Assembly (NCBI GenBank): GCA_004367505.1
Contig: SFCB01000288.1
Coordinates: 1-33,023, forward strand
DNA from: Chloroflexi bacterium OHK40
GTDB lineage: Bacteria; Chloroflexota; Chloroflexia; Chloroflexales; Chloroflexaceae
DNA: 33,023 bases
Direction: 5' to 3'
Shown here: positions 17,750 through 25,288 of the stretch, one piece after another
How the letters are laid out: each line of letters opens with the position of its first letter
Position numbering within the stretch: position 1 is the first letter of the stretch
The notes under the pieces: generated by a model
Seen by the model: the letters and a program-made list of their open reading frames with translations, nothing else
What the model was told of the DNA's origin: nothing
Database searches by the model: none
Translations under genes and position numbers: made by a program

Positions 17750-18154
17750 ATGGGGCGCGACGTAACGGATAGGACAGGCTGGTCCCAGGAGCGGCGGCTA
17801 CGGCGACCAGGCGAACTCCCCGATGAGCCGTTGTGGCAGGTCGTGATCGGCGCCGCAGGCTGGGCGCTGCTCACTTTCACGCTGCTTGTATTGCTGGGCG
17901 TCGGGCTGCCGATCTTGCTGGCGGCTACCCTCGCGAGCGCCTTCCCGAGTTGGGCGATCCTGATCGGCACCGTCGTGGGCCTGGCGCTCACCATCGGGGC
18001 CGTGACCTTGCTCGGGCGGGAGACGCAGCGCCGCGCGGCAGAGCGGCCCAGATTGCGGCGGGCGCTGATGGGCGGCTACGGCTTCGCGCTCATGATCGGC
18101 GTGCCCGCGCTGATCCTCTGGTTCGGCTACTGGCTGATCACCGGGACGGGTTAG
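17750..18154 (+). CDS. Small membrane protein of unknown function
   Basis: The protein has 134 residues. A charged N-terminus (about 1-28, including RRLRRPGELPDEPLW) is followed by three hydrophobic segments at about 30-50, 54-86 (long, perhaps two) and 108-131. A basic loop (RETQRRAAERPRLRRAL) lies between the last two. I recognise no family. ATG 17750 has AAAGGGGG six bases upstream, a strong ribosome site that decides the start. The stop codon overlaps the stop of trpE on the other strand by 4 nt (18151-18154), so the two genes converge with no space for a terminator. Confidence 0.7.
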   Translation: MGRDVTDRTGWSQERRLRRPGELPDEPLWQVVIGAAGWALLTFTLLVLLGVGLPILLAATLASAFPSWAILIGTVVGLALTIGAVTLLGRETQRRAAERPRLRRALMGGYGFALMIGVPALILWFGYWLITGTG

Positions 18155-19674
18155 CTCAGTTCCTCGGCGAGATCGATGGCGCGCAGGAGGGCCGCAGCCT
18201 TGTTGCAACTCTCCTGGTACTCGGCCTCGGGGTCGCTATCGGCGACCACGCCACCGCCGGCCTGCACGTAAGCCACCCCATCCTTCACGACCATGGTGCG
18301 CAGGGCGATGCAGGTATCCAGATCGCCGTTGAAGCCCACGTGGCCCACGGCGCCGGCGTAGATCCCGCGCCGGGTGCCCTCGAGCTCCGCGATGATCTGC
18401 ATGGCGCGAATCTTGGGCGCGCCGCTCACGGTGCCGGCGGGAAAGCACGCCCGCAGTGCGTCGAGAGCCGTCATATCGTCGCGCAGACGGCCCGTCACGT
18501 GGCTCACCAGGTGCATCACGTGGCTGTACTTCTCCACGAACATAAAATCCGGCACGCGCACCGTCCCGGGCTCGCTCACCCGGCCGATATCGTTCCGTCC
18601 CAGGTCTACCAGCATCAGGTGCTCGGCGCGCTCCTTCTCATCGGCGAGGAGCTCCTCGGCCAGCGCGCTGTCCTCGGCGTGGTCGCGGCCGCGCGGGCGG
18701 GTGCCGGCGATCGGGTGGGTGAGCACCTCGCCCTCCTGGACGCGCACCAGCAGTTCCGGCGATGAGCCCACCAGGTCGCCCTCGGCGGTGCGCAGCAGGA
18801 ACATATAGGGCGAGGGGTTGACAGTGCGGAGGGCACGGTAGATCGTCACCGGGTCGGCGCTCGTGGGCCGGATGAAGCGCTGGGAGGGCACCACCTGGAA
18901 GATGTCGCCAGCGGCGATATACTCCTTGGCGCGGCGCACATTGGCGTGGTACTGCTCGCGGCTCACATTGGACGATGGCTGCCTTACGGCCGGAGGCCGC
19001 TCCGGGCCGATACTAGAATGGGGCTCGTAGTTGCGCGGCTGGCCGGCGGTCGGTCGCCGGTCGTCGAGCGTGAGCGGCCGGCGCAGACGCTCAACGAGCG
19101 CTTCGATCCGCGCGGTGGCCCGGAGGTACTCCTCGTCCAGGTCGGGCGCGTCGAGATGGACGTGGGAGAGCACCTTGATCTTGTGGCGCAGGTGGTCGAA
19201 GATCAGCAGCGTGTCGACGAACATCCACAGGCCCTCCGGCATCTCGTAGTCGCAGGGGCCGGGTACAGGCAGCCGCTCAAAGTAGCTGACTGTCTCGTAG
19301 CCCAGGTAGCCTACCGCCCCACCCACAAAGCGCGGCAGGTCGGGCAGGCGAACCGGTCGGTAGCTACCCAGGTAGCTCCCGAGCACGGTCAGCGGGTCGC
19401 TGTAGGGCAAGCTTTGCTTGTAACCGCCCTGAAGGGCCTGGGCGGTGCCGTGGTTGAGGCGCAGCACCATGTACGGGTCGCTGCCGATGAAGGAATAGCG
19501 GGCGATGTGCTGGCCGCCCTCGACACTCTCCAGCAAGAAGCTGTGGCTGCCACGGGCCACTTTGAGATAGGCCGACACCGGAGTCTCCAGGTCGGCGAGG
19601 ATCTCGCGGTAGATCGGGCAGAGATTACCCCTGTCGCGCAGGGCCCGCACGTCATCACGGCTCGGGGTGTACAT
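18151..19674 (-). CDS. trpE: Anthranilate synthase component I
   Basis: The 507-residue protein converts chorismate and ammonia or glutamine-derived NH3 to anthranilate, the first step of tryptophan synthesis, with a TrpG partner. The N-terminal domain has LLES (47-50) followed ten residues later by S61, the feedback site for tryptophan, so the enzyme should be inhibited by tryptophan. The chorismate-binding domain shows PIAGTRPRG, DLGRNDIGRV, FPAGTVSGAPK, ELEGTRRGIYAGAVG and the C-terminal GGGVVADSDPEAEYQE. Start ATG 19674 follows GGAGAG; longer readings upstream are not protein-like. trpG is not in the window. trpS lies 262 nt upstream on the same strand. Confidence 0.96.
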   Translation of the reverse strand: MYTPSRDDVRALRDRGNLCPIYREILADLETPVSAYLKVARGSHSFLLESVEGGQHIARYSFIGSDPYMVLRLNHGTAQALQGGYKQSLPYSDPLTVLGSYLGSYRPVRLPDLPRFVGGAVGYLGYETVSYFERLPVPGPCDYEMPEGLWMFVDTLLIFDHLRHKIKVLSHVHLDAPDLDEEYLRATARIEALVERLRRPLTLDDRRPTAGQPRNYEPHSSIGPERPPAVRQPSSNVSREQYHANVRRAKEYIAAGDIFQVVPSQRFIRPTSADPVTIYRALRTVNPSPYMFLLRTAEGDLVGSSPELLVRVQEGEVLTHPIAGTRPRGRDHAEDSALAEELLADEKERAEHLMLVDLGRNDIGRVSEPGTVRVPDFMFVEKYSHVMHLVSHVTGRLRDDMTALDALRACFPAGTVSGAPKIRAMQIIAELEGTRRGIYAGAVGHVGFNGDLDTCIALRTMVVKDGVAYVQAGGGVVADSDPEAEYQESCNKAAALLRAIDLAEELS

Positions 19675-19936
19675 AGACTCTCCAAATGCACCATGCAGGC
19701 GCCATGTCGCGCTGGCTGGAACCGCGATAGCGTTTCGATGCCGTGTATGGGGAGGTCGCAGCACGCGGCTTCAGGGCGTGTGCAACCGGGCAAGGATGGT
19801 TGTTTGCGCCCTGTTCTGAGCGTCGCACCGTGCAGTTCCAATGTGTATTGGACGCATGTGTCTCTTGTTCGGTAGCTCATCGATGCCGCTCGCCCCGTCC
19901 TGGCGTCCGCGACCAGATGAATAATCGTGGTCCCAC

Positions 19937-20941
19937 TCAGGTGGGCAGAACGAAGCCCATCCGCTCTTTGACCTGTACGAGCTTGGGCTCGGCGACGGCG
20001 CGGGCCTGGTCGGCGCCGATGGCGAGGATGCGATCGAGCTCGGCGGGCTCCTGCATGAGGCGCTCAAAGCCCTCGCGGATGGGCCGCAGGGCCTCGATCA
20101 CGATCTCAGCGACCTCGCTCTTGAGCGCGCCATAGCCTTTGCCCTCGAAGTGGGCTTCGATCGCCGGGCGGCTGAGGCCGCTGAGCAGTTCGTAGATCTG
20201 CAGCAGGTTATTCACGCCGGCCCGGGCCGGATCATCGCTAAAGCGGATCTCGCGGCCCGCGTCGGTGACGGCCCGCTTAAAGGCCCAGCGGATCTCATCG
20301 GGGCTGTCGGTGAGGCGAATCGCATGGCCACGGGTCGGGTCGCTCTTGCTCATCTTGGCGGTGGGGTCGTTCAGGCCCATAATCCGGGCGCCGCTCTCGC
20401 GGATGACGGGCCTGGGGATCACGAAGGTCTCGCCGTAGATCCCGTTGAAGCGCTGGGCTATGTCGCGGGTGAGCTCGATATGCTGCTTCTGGTCCTCGCC
20501 CACAGGCACCTCGTCGGTGTCGTAGAGCAGGATATCGGCGGCCTGGAGCACGGGGTAATCGAGCAGGCCGGTGAGCACGCTTTCCTGCCTGGCCGCCTTG
20601 GTCTTGTATTGCGTCATACGCTCCAGCCAGCCGAGCGGGGTCACACAGTTGAGCAGCCAACAGCACTCGGCGTGGGCGCGCACGTGGCTCTGCACAAAGA
20701 GGGTGGTCTGCTGCGGGTCAATGCCGCAGGCGATCAGCAGCGCGGCGAGCTCGCGTGTCTGCCGGCGCAGCACCGCCGGCTCCTGCGGCACAGTGATGGT
20801 GTGCAGGTCGACGATGCAGATGAAGTTGATCTTCTCGCCCTGGCCGGCGACCCACTGCTGGATCGCGCCGAGGTAGTTGCCGAGTTGGAGCATTCCCGAG
20901 GGCTGAATTCCCGAGAAGACGCGGACCTTTCGTGGTGTCAT
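19937..20941 (-). CDS. trpS: Tryptophanyl-tRNA synthetase
   Basis: The 334-residue length is typical of bacterial TrpRS. The HIGH-equivalent motif is in GIQPSGMLQLGNYLGA (11-26), and KMSKS is at 196-200 within NDPTAKMSKSDP. DYPVLQAADILLY with EVPVGEDQKQH forms the usual tryptophan/ATP-binding wall. It charges tRNA-Trp. ATG 20941 follows GGGAG at about 7-nt spacing. Its stop overlaps a T-box-like decamer that I do not accept as a riboswitch. trpE lies 262 nt downstream; the gap shows a CCAAT/ATTGG inverted repeat but no clear terminator or promoter, so cotranscription is possible. Confidence 0.96.
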   Translation of the reverse strand: MTPRKVRVFSGIQPSGMLQLGNYLGAIQQWVAGQGEKINFICIVDLHTITVPQEPAVLRRQTRELAALLIACGIDPQQTTLFVQSHVRAHAECCWLLNCVTPLGWLERMTQYKTKAARQESVLTGLLDYPVLQAADILLYDTDEVPVGEDQKQHIELTRDIAQRFNGIYGETFVIPRPVIRESGARIMGLNDPTAKMSKSDPTRGHAIRLTDSPDEIRWAFKRAVTDAGREIRFSDDPARAGVNNLLQIYELLSGLSRPAIEAHFEGKGYGALKSEVAEIVIEALRPIREGFERLMQEPAELDRILAIGADQARAVAEPKLVQVKERMGFVLPT

Positions 20942-21041
20942 GGACGTTCTCCCTGCAATCTGAACCAAGGCTCTGGTAGGACGAAGCCCGCCGATGATCT
21001 GATGTAAGGTCTACAAGGGCGGGCCGCCCGACCGATGGGGT

Positions 21042-21068
21042 GTCGTTCCCACGCGAGCGGGAACCCAG
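21042..21068 (+). repeat. REP-like palindromic repeat, copy 1
   Basis: This 27-nt unit begins GTCGTTCCC and ends GCGGGAACCCAG. GTTCCC and GGGAAC pair around an 8-nt centre (ACGCGAGC). It differs from copies 2 and 3 only in the loop. It resembles short REP/dRS3-like palindromes found in many bacteria. Confidence 0.75.
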
Positions 21069-21113
21069 CCCTGCGTCCCGATGTGATGTTTAATTGCCAC
21101 TGGCCAATAGAGT

Positions 21114-21140
21114 GTCGTTCCCGCGCAAGCGGGAACCCAG
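21114..21140 (+). repeat. REP-like palindromic repeat, copy 2
   Basis: Same 27-nt unit as at 21042, with the centre GCGCAAGC. It runs directly into a second perfect palindrome, ACCCAGCGCTGGGT (21135-21148). It starts 72 nt after the start of copy 1. Confidence 0.75.
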
Positions 21141-21174
21141 CGCTGGGTCTGTATGCGTACTCCCCCTCGCGTGA

Positions 21175-21201
21175 GTCGTTCCCGCACAAGCGGGAACCCA
21201 G
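21175..21201 (+). repeat. REP-like palindromic repeat, copy 3
   Basis: Same 27-nt unit, with the centre GCACAAGC. It starts 61 nt after the start of copy 2. The sequences between copies are 45 and 34 nt long and unlike each other. Confidence 0.75.
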
Positions 21202-21289
21202 CCCCTACTTGCGCGGGGGCAAGCCGCCCGCGTACGCGCTGACCTGTGCAGTACCATACGTCATACCCGTCTGGGGGAGCGCCACGATC

Positions 21290-21298
21290 TGCTATACT
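21290..21298 (+). promoter_or_regulatory. Extended -10 (TGC-TATACT) of the six-hairpin glycosidase
   Basis: TGCTATACT matches an extended -10 element, 43 nt upstream of the GTG start. A good -35 is not present at 16-18 nt, which extended -10 promoters tolerate. The predicted start of transcription is near 21305. Confidence 0.5.
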
Positions 21299-21341
21299 CC
21301 CCTCATCCCACGTGTTCCTGGCAAGCTGGAAAGGTTGCGTT

Positions 21342-23297
21342 GTGTCCCGCCCGCAGCGGTTGCTCCTCCCCGCCCTTCTCCTGCTCGTGGCTGTGTTTTG
21401 CGCTCCGGTTGTGCCCGCCCGGGGCCAGGGTGGCGCCTCCTTCACCAGCGTGCAGCCGATCGTCGAGCCGCTCACGCCGGTAGTCGTCAACGTGAATATC
21501 GCGGGCTACAGCGGCCCGGCCACCCTGATCGTCTTCGATGCCAGGGGCCGCAGCGCGGGCGCCTTCCCCCTGATGCTCGCCGGGGGCTTCGGGGCCACAG
21601 CCGTGACGCCCCGGGGGGCGCCCGGCGCGCACTGGGCCGCCCTGGTGTTCCCCGACGGTCGGCAGGCCGCATCCGGCACGCTCTACCGCCTCGAGGCCGC
21701 TACAGTGGTGCGTGCCGGCGTCCCGGCCTTCGACCAGCTCTACGAGCGGGTCGAGGGCTTTATGGCCACCAAGCGCCTGAGCTACGCGCTCGACGGCGGC
21801 CAGGTGTCCGGCTACCGCTCGCCCGACAGCCCCCTGCTCTGGCTGCGTGACCACTACTACCAGAGCCGGGCCTTCCGCTACTTCGAGCGCGACCTCACCA
21901 GCCTGCCTGAGGCGAACCGTCGGGCCCTGGAGCGCGACGGCCTGCTGCCTGATTTTCTGGCCCGTCCCGAGTGGGCGATCCCGGCCTTCCGCACCCCCGT
22001 CGAGGCCGACGTGGAGTATCTCTACGTGCAGCTGATCTACGAGACGTGGAAGATCACCGGGGATACGGCCTGGATGCTCGGCATGCTGCCATCGGCCCAG
22101 CGGGCGCTCAACGTTACCCTCACCGCGCCAGAGCGCTGGGAGCCCACCCTGGGCCTGGTGAAGCGCCCCTTCACGATCGACACCTGGGACTTCGAGTATG
22201 GCCCCACCACCACCGACCCCATCACCGGGAGACCGGCGCCGCGCCACTGGATCGACAGCGAGACGAAGTGGGGCATCTTCCACGGCGACAACACTGGCCT
22301 GGCCGAGGCCCTGCGCTCGCTGGCGGCGATGGAGGAGCAGGCAGGCCAGCGCGAACTGGCGGCCCAGCGCCGGAGCCTGGCCGACGACATTATGGTGCGC
22401 CTCAACCGGCTGAGCTGGAACGGCAGTTTCTACACCCACCATGTCAAGCTCGTACCCTACGATGTGCCAGGGGTGGACGAGGCCACCCAGCTGAGCCTCT
22501 CCAACGCGATCGCGCTCAACCGTGGCGTGCTGACGGTCGAGCAGGGTCGCGCGATCGTGGCGGAATACCAGCGGCGCCTGAATGACCCGCAGCGCACCGC
22601 CTTTGCCGAGTGGTACAGTATCGACCCGCCCTTCCCGGCCGGGGCCTACGGGCTGGCCGGGAGGTTGGGCGAGCGACCGGGCGAGTACGTGAACGGCGGC
22701 GTAATGCCTCTCGTGGGCGGCGAGTTGGCCCGGGGCGCTTTTCGCTTCGGCTACGAGAGCTACGGCTTCGACATCCTCTACCGCTACGACGAGCTGATCC
22801 GCCGCACAGGCGCGACCTACCTGTGGTACTTCCCTACGGGCGGGATCGCGCCGGCCAATGAGTTCCTCCCCACCGACGGCTGGGGATCGAGCGCGATGCT
22901 CGGCGCTCTGATCGAGGGGGCCGCTGGCCTGGAGGATGCGGGGATCGCCTTCGGAGCGGCCACGATCAGTCCGCGCTGGCTGGCGGCCCCTCGCCACACG
23001 ATCCGCGGGGCCTACGCCTCGGCCCGCTACGCCGCCTCGGGCGGCTACGCCGCCTATCGCTGGGGCTACGAGCCGGCCCCCCGGGATGGGGGCGAGGCTC
23101 GTCTTACCCTTGAGGCCACCGGCTCGGGCGACAGCCTGCGACTGCGGATGCTACTGCCGCCCAGCGCCAGGGAGGTACGCTCCGTACTCCTGAACGGCCA
23201 GCCCGTACCGCTGCGGCTGGAGGCGCTCGGCCCGAGCCGGTACGTCGTCGTTGACGCGCAAGGACCAGTTGTGAATGTGCAGGTGACGGTACGATAA
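21342..23297 (+). CDS. Secreted six-hairpin (alpha/alpha6-barrel) glycosidase-like protein
   Basis: The protein has 651 residues. A signal peptide covers about 1-27 (hydrophobic LLLPALLLLVAVFCA). A short beta domain (about 38-120) comes before an all-helical catalytic region that starts near residue 130. WLRDHYYQSRAF (167-178) and later SETKWGIFHGDNTGLAEAL, YVNGGVMPLVGGELARG and DGWGSSAMLGALIEG are typical of the GH15/GH63/GH78-type barrel. A C-terminal beta segment ends the protein. The specific family, substrate and catalytic acids are not certain from reading alone. Start GTG 21342 has GGAAAGG seven bases upstream and the signal peptide directly after; an in-frame ATG at 21246 would put charged, non-signal sequence first. 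It lies between trpS and trpB on the opposite strand and is not obviously linked to tryptophan. Confidence 0.8.
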   Translation: MSRPQRLLLPALLLLVAVFCAPVVPARGQGGASFTSVQPIVEPLTPVVVNVNIAGYSGPATLIVFDARGRSAGAFPLMLAGGFGATAVTPRGAPGAHWAALVFPDGRQAASGTLYRLEAATVVRAGVPAFDQLYERVEGFMATKRLSYALDGGQVSGYRSPDSPLLWLRDHYYQSRAFRYFERDLTSLPEANRRALERDGLLPDFLARPEWAIPAFRTPVEADVEYLYVQLIYETWKITGDTAWMLGMLPSAQRALNVTLTAPERWEPTLGLVKRPFTIDTWDFEYGPTTTDPITGRPAPRHWIDSETKWGIFHGDNTGLAEALRSLAAMEEQAGQRELAAQRRSLADDIMVRLNRLSWNGSFYTHHVKLVPYDVPGVDEATQLSLSNAIALNRGVLTVEQGRAIVAEYQRRLNDPQRTAFAEWYSIDPPFPAGAYGLAGRLGERPGEYVNGGVMPLVGGELARGAFRFGYESYGFDILYRYDELIRRTGATYLWYFPTGGIAPANEFLPTDGWGSSAMLGALIEGAAGLEDAGIAFGAATISPRWLAAPRHTIRGAYASARYAASGGYAAYRWGYEPAPRDGGEARLTLEATGSGDSLRLRMLLPPSAREVRSVLLNGQPVPLRLEALGPSRYVVVDAQGPVVNVQVTVR

Positions 23298-23299
23298 CC

Positions 23300-24655
23300 T
23301 TAGAGGCTCGGCAGCCCGGCCAGGGCCATCGCGACCTCCTCGTCGGAGTACTCGAAGTCCTTCAGCTTGCCGGCCTGGAAGTCCATATAGGCCTGCATAT
23401 CAAAGTGCCCGTGGCCGCAGAGGTTGAAGAGGATCGTGCGGCTGGTGCCCTCCTCCTTACAGCGCAGGGCCTCGCGAATCGCGCCAGCGACGGCGTGGTT
23501 GGCCTCCGGGGCGGGGAGGATGCCCTCGGCGCGGGCAAACTGGATGCCGGCGGCGAAGGTCTCGAGCTGCTGGAGGGCCACGGCCTCGATCTGCCCGAGG
23601 TTGAGCAGATGGCTCACCAGCGGCGCCATGCCGTGGTAGCGCAGGCCGCCCGCGTGGATGCCGGAGGGCACGAAGGTGCTGCCGAGGGTGTGCATCTTGA
23701 CGAGCGGTGTGAGGTGGCCGGTATCGCCGAAATCGTAGACGTAGCGGCCTTTGGTGAGCGAGGGGCAGGCTGCGGGCTCCACGGCTACAACGCGCACCTC
23801 GCGCTCACCGCGTAGCCTGGCGCCGATGAACGGGAAGGCGATCCCGGCGAAGTTGGAGCCGCCGCCGGTGCAGCCCACGATCACGTCGGGATAGTCACCG
23901 GCCAGTTCCAACTGGGCCAGGGCCTCCTGGCCCACCACGGTCTGGTGGAGCAGCACGTGGTTGAGGACGCTGCCAAGGGCGTACTTCGTATCGTCGCGCT
24001 GCACGGCCCGCTCCACGGCCTCGCTAATGGCGATGCCGAGGCTGCCGGTGCTATCGGGGTGCTCGGCGAGGATCGCGCGGCCAGCGGCGGTCTCCTCGCT
24101 GGGGCTGGCCACTACGCGGGCGCCGTAGGCCTCCATCAGCGCGCGGCGGTAGGGCTTCTGGTTATAGCTCACCTTGACCATATAGACCTCGACTTCGAGG
24201 CCGAAGAGGGCCCCGGCAAAGGCCAGCGATGAGCCCCACTGGCCGGCGCCGGTCTCGGTCACGATGCGCTTCACACCCTCCTGCTTGTTGTAGTAGGCCT
24301 GGGCCACGGCGGTGTTTGGCTTATGGCTACCGGCAGGGCTGACACCCTCGTACTTGTAGTAGATCTTCGCCGGGGTATCGAGGGCCCGCTCCAGGCGCCG
24401 GGCGCGGTAGAGCGGGGTGGGCCGCCACTGCCGGTAGATCGCCTGTACCTCCTCGGGGATCTCCACCGCTCGCTCCGTGCTTACTTCCTGGAGAATAAGG
24501 GCCATGGGGAAGAGCGGCGCGAGATCGGCCGGGCCGACCGGCTGGTGGGTGCCCGGGTGCAGCACGGGCGGGGGCGGCGACGGCAGGTCGGCGGCGATGT
24601 TGTACCAGGCCGTGGGCATGCGATCTTCGGTGAGCACATACTTGACGGTCTCCAT
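23300..24655 (-). CDS. trpB: Tryptophan synthase beta chain, TrpB2 type
   Basis: The 451-residue length is close to TrpB2 and longer than TrpB1 (about 400). PLP-binding Lys is K112 in AGSHKPN, the catalytic Glu is E134 in TETGAGQWG, and the phosphate cup is GGGSN (264-268). The N-terminal extension (about 1-75, with MPTAWYNI and HPGTHQPV) is typical of TrpB2. TrpB2 joins serine and indole and often works without the usual TrpA contact. ATG 24655 has AGGAGG six bases upstream; an ATG at 24661 directly abuts the ribosome site and is less likely. A T-box specific for tRNA-Trp lies upstream, which supports a real role in tryptophan supply. No trpA is in the window. Confidence 0.95.
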   Translation of the reverse strand: METVKYVLTEDRMPTAWYNIAADLPSPPPPVLHPGTHQPVGPADLAPLFPMALILQEVSTERAVEIPEEVQAIYRQWRPTPLYRARRLERALDTPAKIYYKYEGVSPAGSHKPNTAVAQAYYNKQEGVKRIVTETGAGQWGSSLAFAGALFGLEVEVYMVKVSYNQKPYRRALMEAYGARVVASPSEETAAGRAILAEHPDSTGSLGIAISEAVERAVQRDDTKYALGSVLNHVLLHQTVVGQEALAQLELAGDYPDVIVGCTGGGSNFAGIAFPFIGARLRGEREVRVVAVEPAACPSLTKGRYVYDFGDTGHLTPLVKMHTLGSTFVPSGIHAGGLRYHGMAPLVSHLLNLGQIEAVALQQLETFAAGIQFARAEGILPAPEANHAVAGAIREALRCKEEGTSRTILFNLCGHGHFDMQAYMDFQAGKLKDFEYSDEEVAMALAGLPSL

Positions 24656-24674
24656 CCCCATCCTCCTTGATTGG

Positions 24675-24690
24675 ACGCAGCATGCTGCGT
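24675..24690. repeat. Perfect 16-bp palindrome just upstream of the trpB ribosome site
   Basis: ACGCAGCATGCTGCGT is its own reverse complement. It lies between the T-box terminator and the AGGAGG of trpB, so it could be a protein-binding site or a hairpin in the read-through mRNA. Next to it, two exact 11-bp copies of CCACCACGGCG stand in tandem (24703-24724). Confidence 0.5.
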
Positions 24691-24734
24691 TGATACGGGT
24701 GGCCACCACGGCGCCACCACGGCGCCCCGACAAC

Positions 24735-24769
24735 AAAAAACCCCTCGACCCACTCTGGGGATCGAGAGG
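24735..24769 (-). terminator. Intrinsic terminator of the T-box leader
   Basis: On the minus strand an 11-bp stem (5' arm starting CCTCTCGATCC, 3' arm GGGTCGAGGGG, two G-U pairs) with a 7-nt loop is followed by six T. Its 5' arm includes CTCTCG, which the antiterminator also needs, so the two structures exclude each other. Confidence 0.85.
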
Positions 24770-25076
24770 CGAATGATCGCGGTGCCACTCTCGTTCGCGG
24801 GTGCCACGTTGGTGCGGCTGGCCCACGCACTCTGGGGTGCTGTCGGCGCGGCTCGGGCCGTGCTCGCTCTACACCCTTCGCCTTGATAACGGTGGCGTCT
24901 CCGGCGGGGACTACTCAGCCGATGCTTCGTGCACCGCAGGTGGCTACCGTGCACGTTGGCGTCGCATCGCTTTTCGGTCCGCAACTCCCAGGCCCATTCC
25001 ACCACGCCGTACGCACCGGCCTCGCACCATCTGCCGGTTCGCTGGGCCGCCGTACGTGGTGTACTCTTCCTGATCC
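24735..25076 (-). promoter_or_regulatory. Tryptophan-specific T-box riboswitch controlling trpB
   Basis: T-boxes sense uncharged tRNA. Read on the minus strand, Stem I starts near GGATCAGGAAGAGTA, with the AGTA motif. ACCACG pairs with CGTGGT, CAGG with CCTG, and the specifier loop GGAATGGGCC carries TGG (24994-24996), the tryptophan codon. The 3' part has the T-box core GAGTGGCACCGCGA (24777-24790). GCGA/TCGC and CGAGAG/CTCTCG form the antiterminator, and the alternative terminator follows. The bulge TGGC would pair with the GCCA end of a tRNA with discriminator G73, as bacterial tRNA-Trp has. Uncharged tRNA-Trp should thus turn on trpB. The spans of Stems II and III were not resolved. Confidence 0.85.
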
Positions 25077-25102
25077 TTGTTGCTGGCTGTGTAATTGGCG
25101 GG

Positions 25103-25132
25103 AGTATAGCACGGCTTCAGCGGAGGTGTCAA
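25103..25132 (-). promoter_or_regulatory. Sigma70 promoter of the T-box/trpB transcript
   Basis: On the minus strand TTGACA (25127-25132) and TATACT (25103-25108) are separated by 18 nt, and TGC before TATACT makes an extended -10. Transcription should start near 25096, about 20 nt before Stem I of the T-box. Confidence 0.8.
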
Positions 25133-25224
25133 TCAGCCCTGCGACCGGGGGTGGCGTTATCTTTCTGCCCGCCAGCACGACGAGGGGAGAGGCGCCGGCT
25201 GCTGGCTTCCACCTGGCCTCGCCG

Positions 25225-25253
25225 TTGACGCCCCCCGTTGTGGGGGCTATAAT
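25225..25253 (+). promoter_or_regulatory. Sigma70 promoter of the cyclic-di-AMP receptor/glycosyltransferase operon
   Basis: TTGACG (25225-25230) and TATAAT (25248-25253) are 17 nt apart, the ideal spacing. Transcription should start near 25260, about 30 nt before the ATG. It diverges from the trpB promoter, with about 90 nt between the two -35 boxes. Confidence 0.8.
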
Positions 25254-25288
25254 GCCGCGCAGTTGCACCCTGCGCGTGGAGAACCGTT

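Larger units (their letters stand above)
20942..21341. other. Divergent trpS/glycosidase intergenic region
   Basis: This 400-nt region holds three REP-like palindromes (21042-21201), the GC-rich symmetric stretch GGGCGG-G-CCGCCC at 21018-21030, and the extended -10 of the glycosidase (21290-21298). I could not find a clear -35/-10 pair or a T-box for trpS on the minus strand. Confidence 0.5.

Noticed and set aside
16759-17772. Plus-strand open frame (337 codons) across the intergenic region and the first small membrane protein
   Set aside because: The product is low-complexity and hydrophilic, while the other frame from 17162 gives a clear membrane protein with a promoter just upstream.
19920-19940. 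T-box-like decamer TGGGACCACG at the trpS stop, ahead of trpE (minus strand)
   Set aside because: There is no Stem I, specifier or terminator with T run. Stem I would have to lie inside trpS. TGGG would also need a tRNA with discriminator C, which does not fit tRNA-Trp.
21042-21201. Three 27-nt repeats as a small CRISPR array
   Set aside because: The repeats are internally palindromic, the two spacers differ in length (45 and 34 nt), and no cas gene is near. REP-like elements fit better.
21303-22997. Long minus-strand open frame (564 codons)
   Set aside because: Antisense to the six-hairpin glycosidase, with no recognisable domain or ribosome site.
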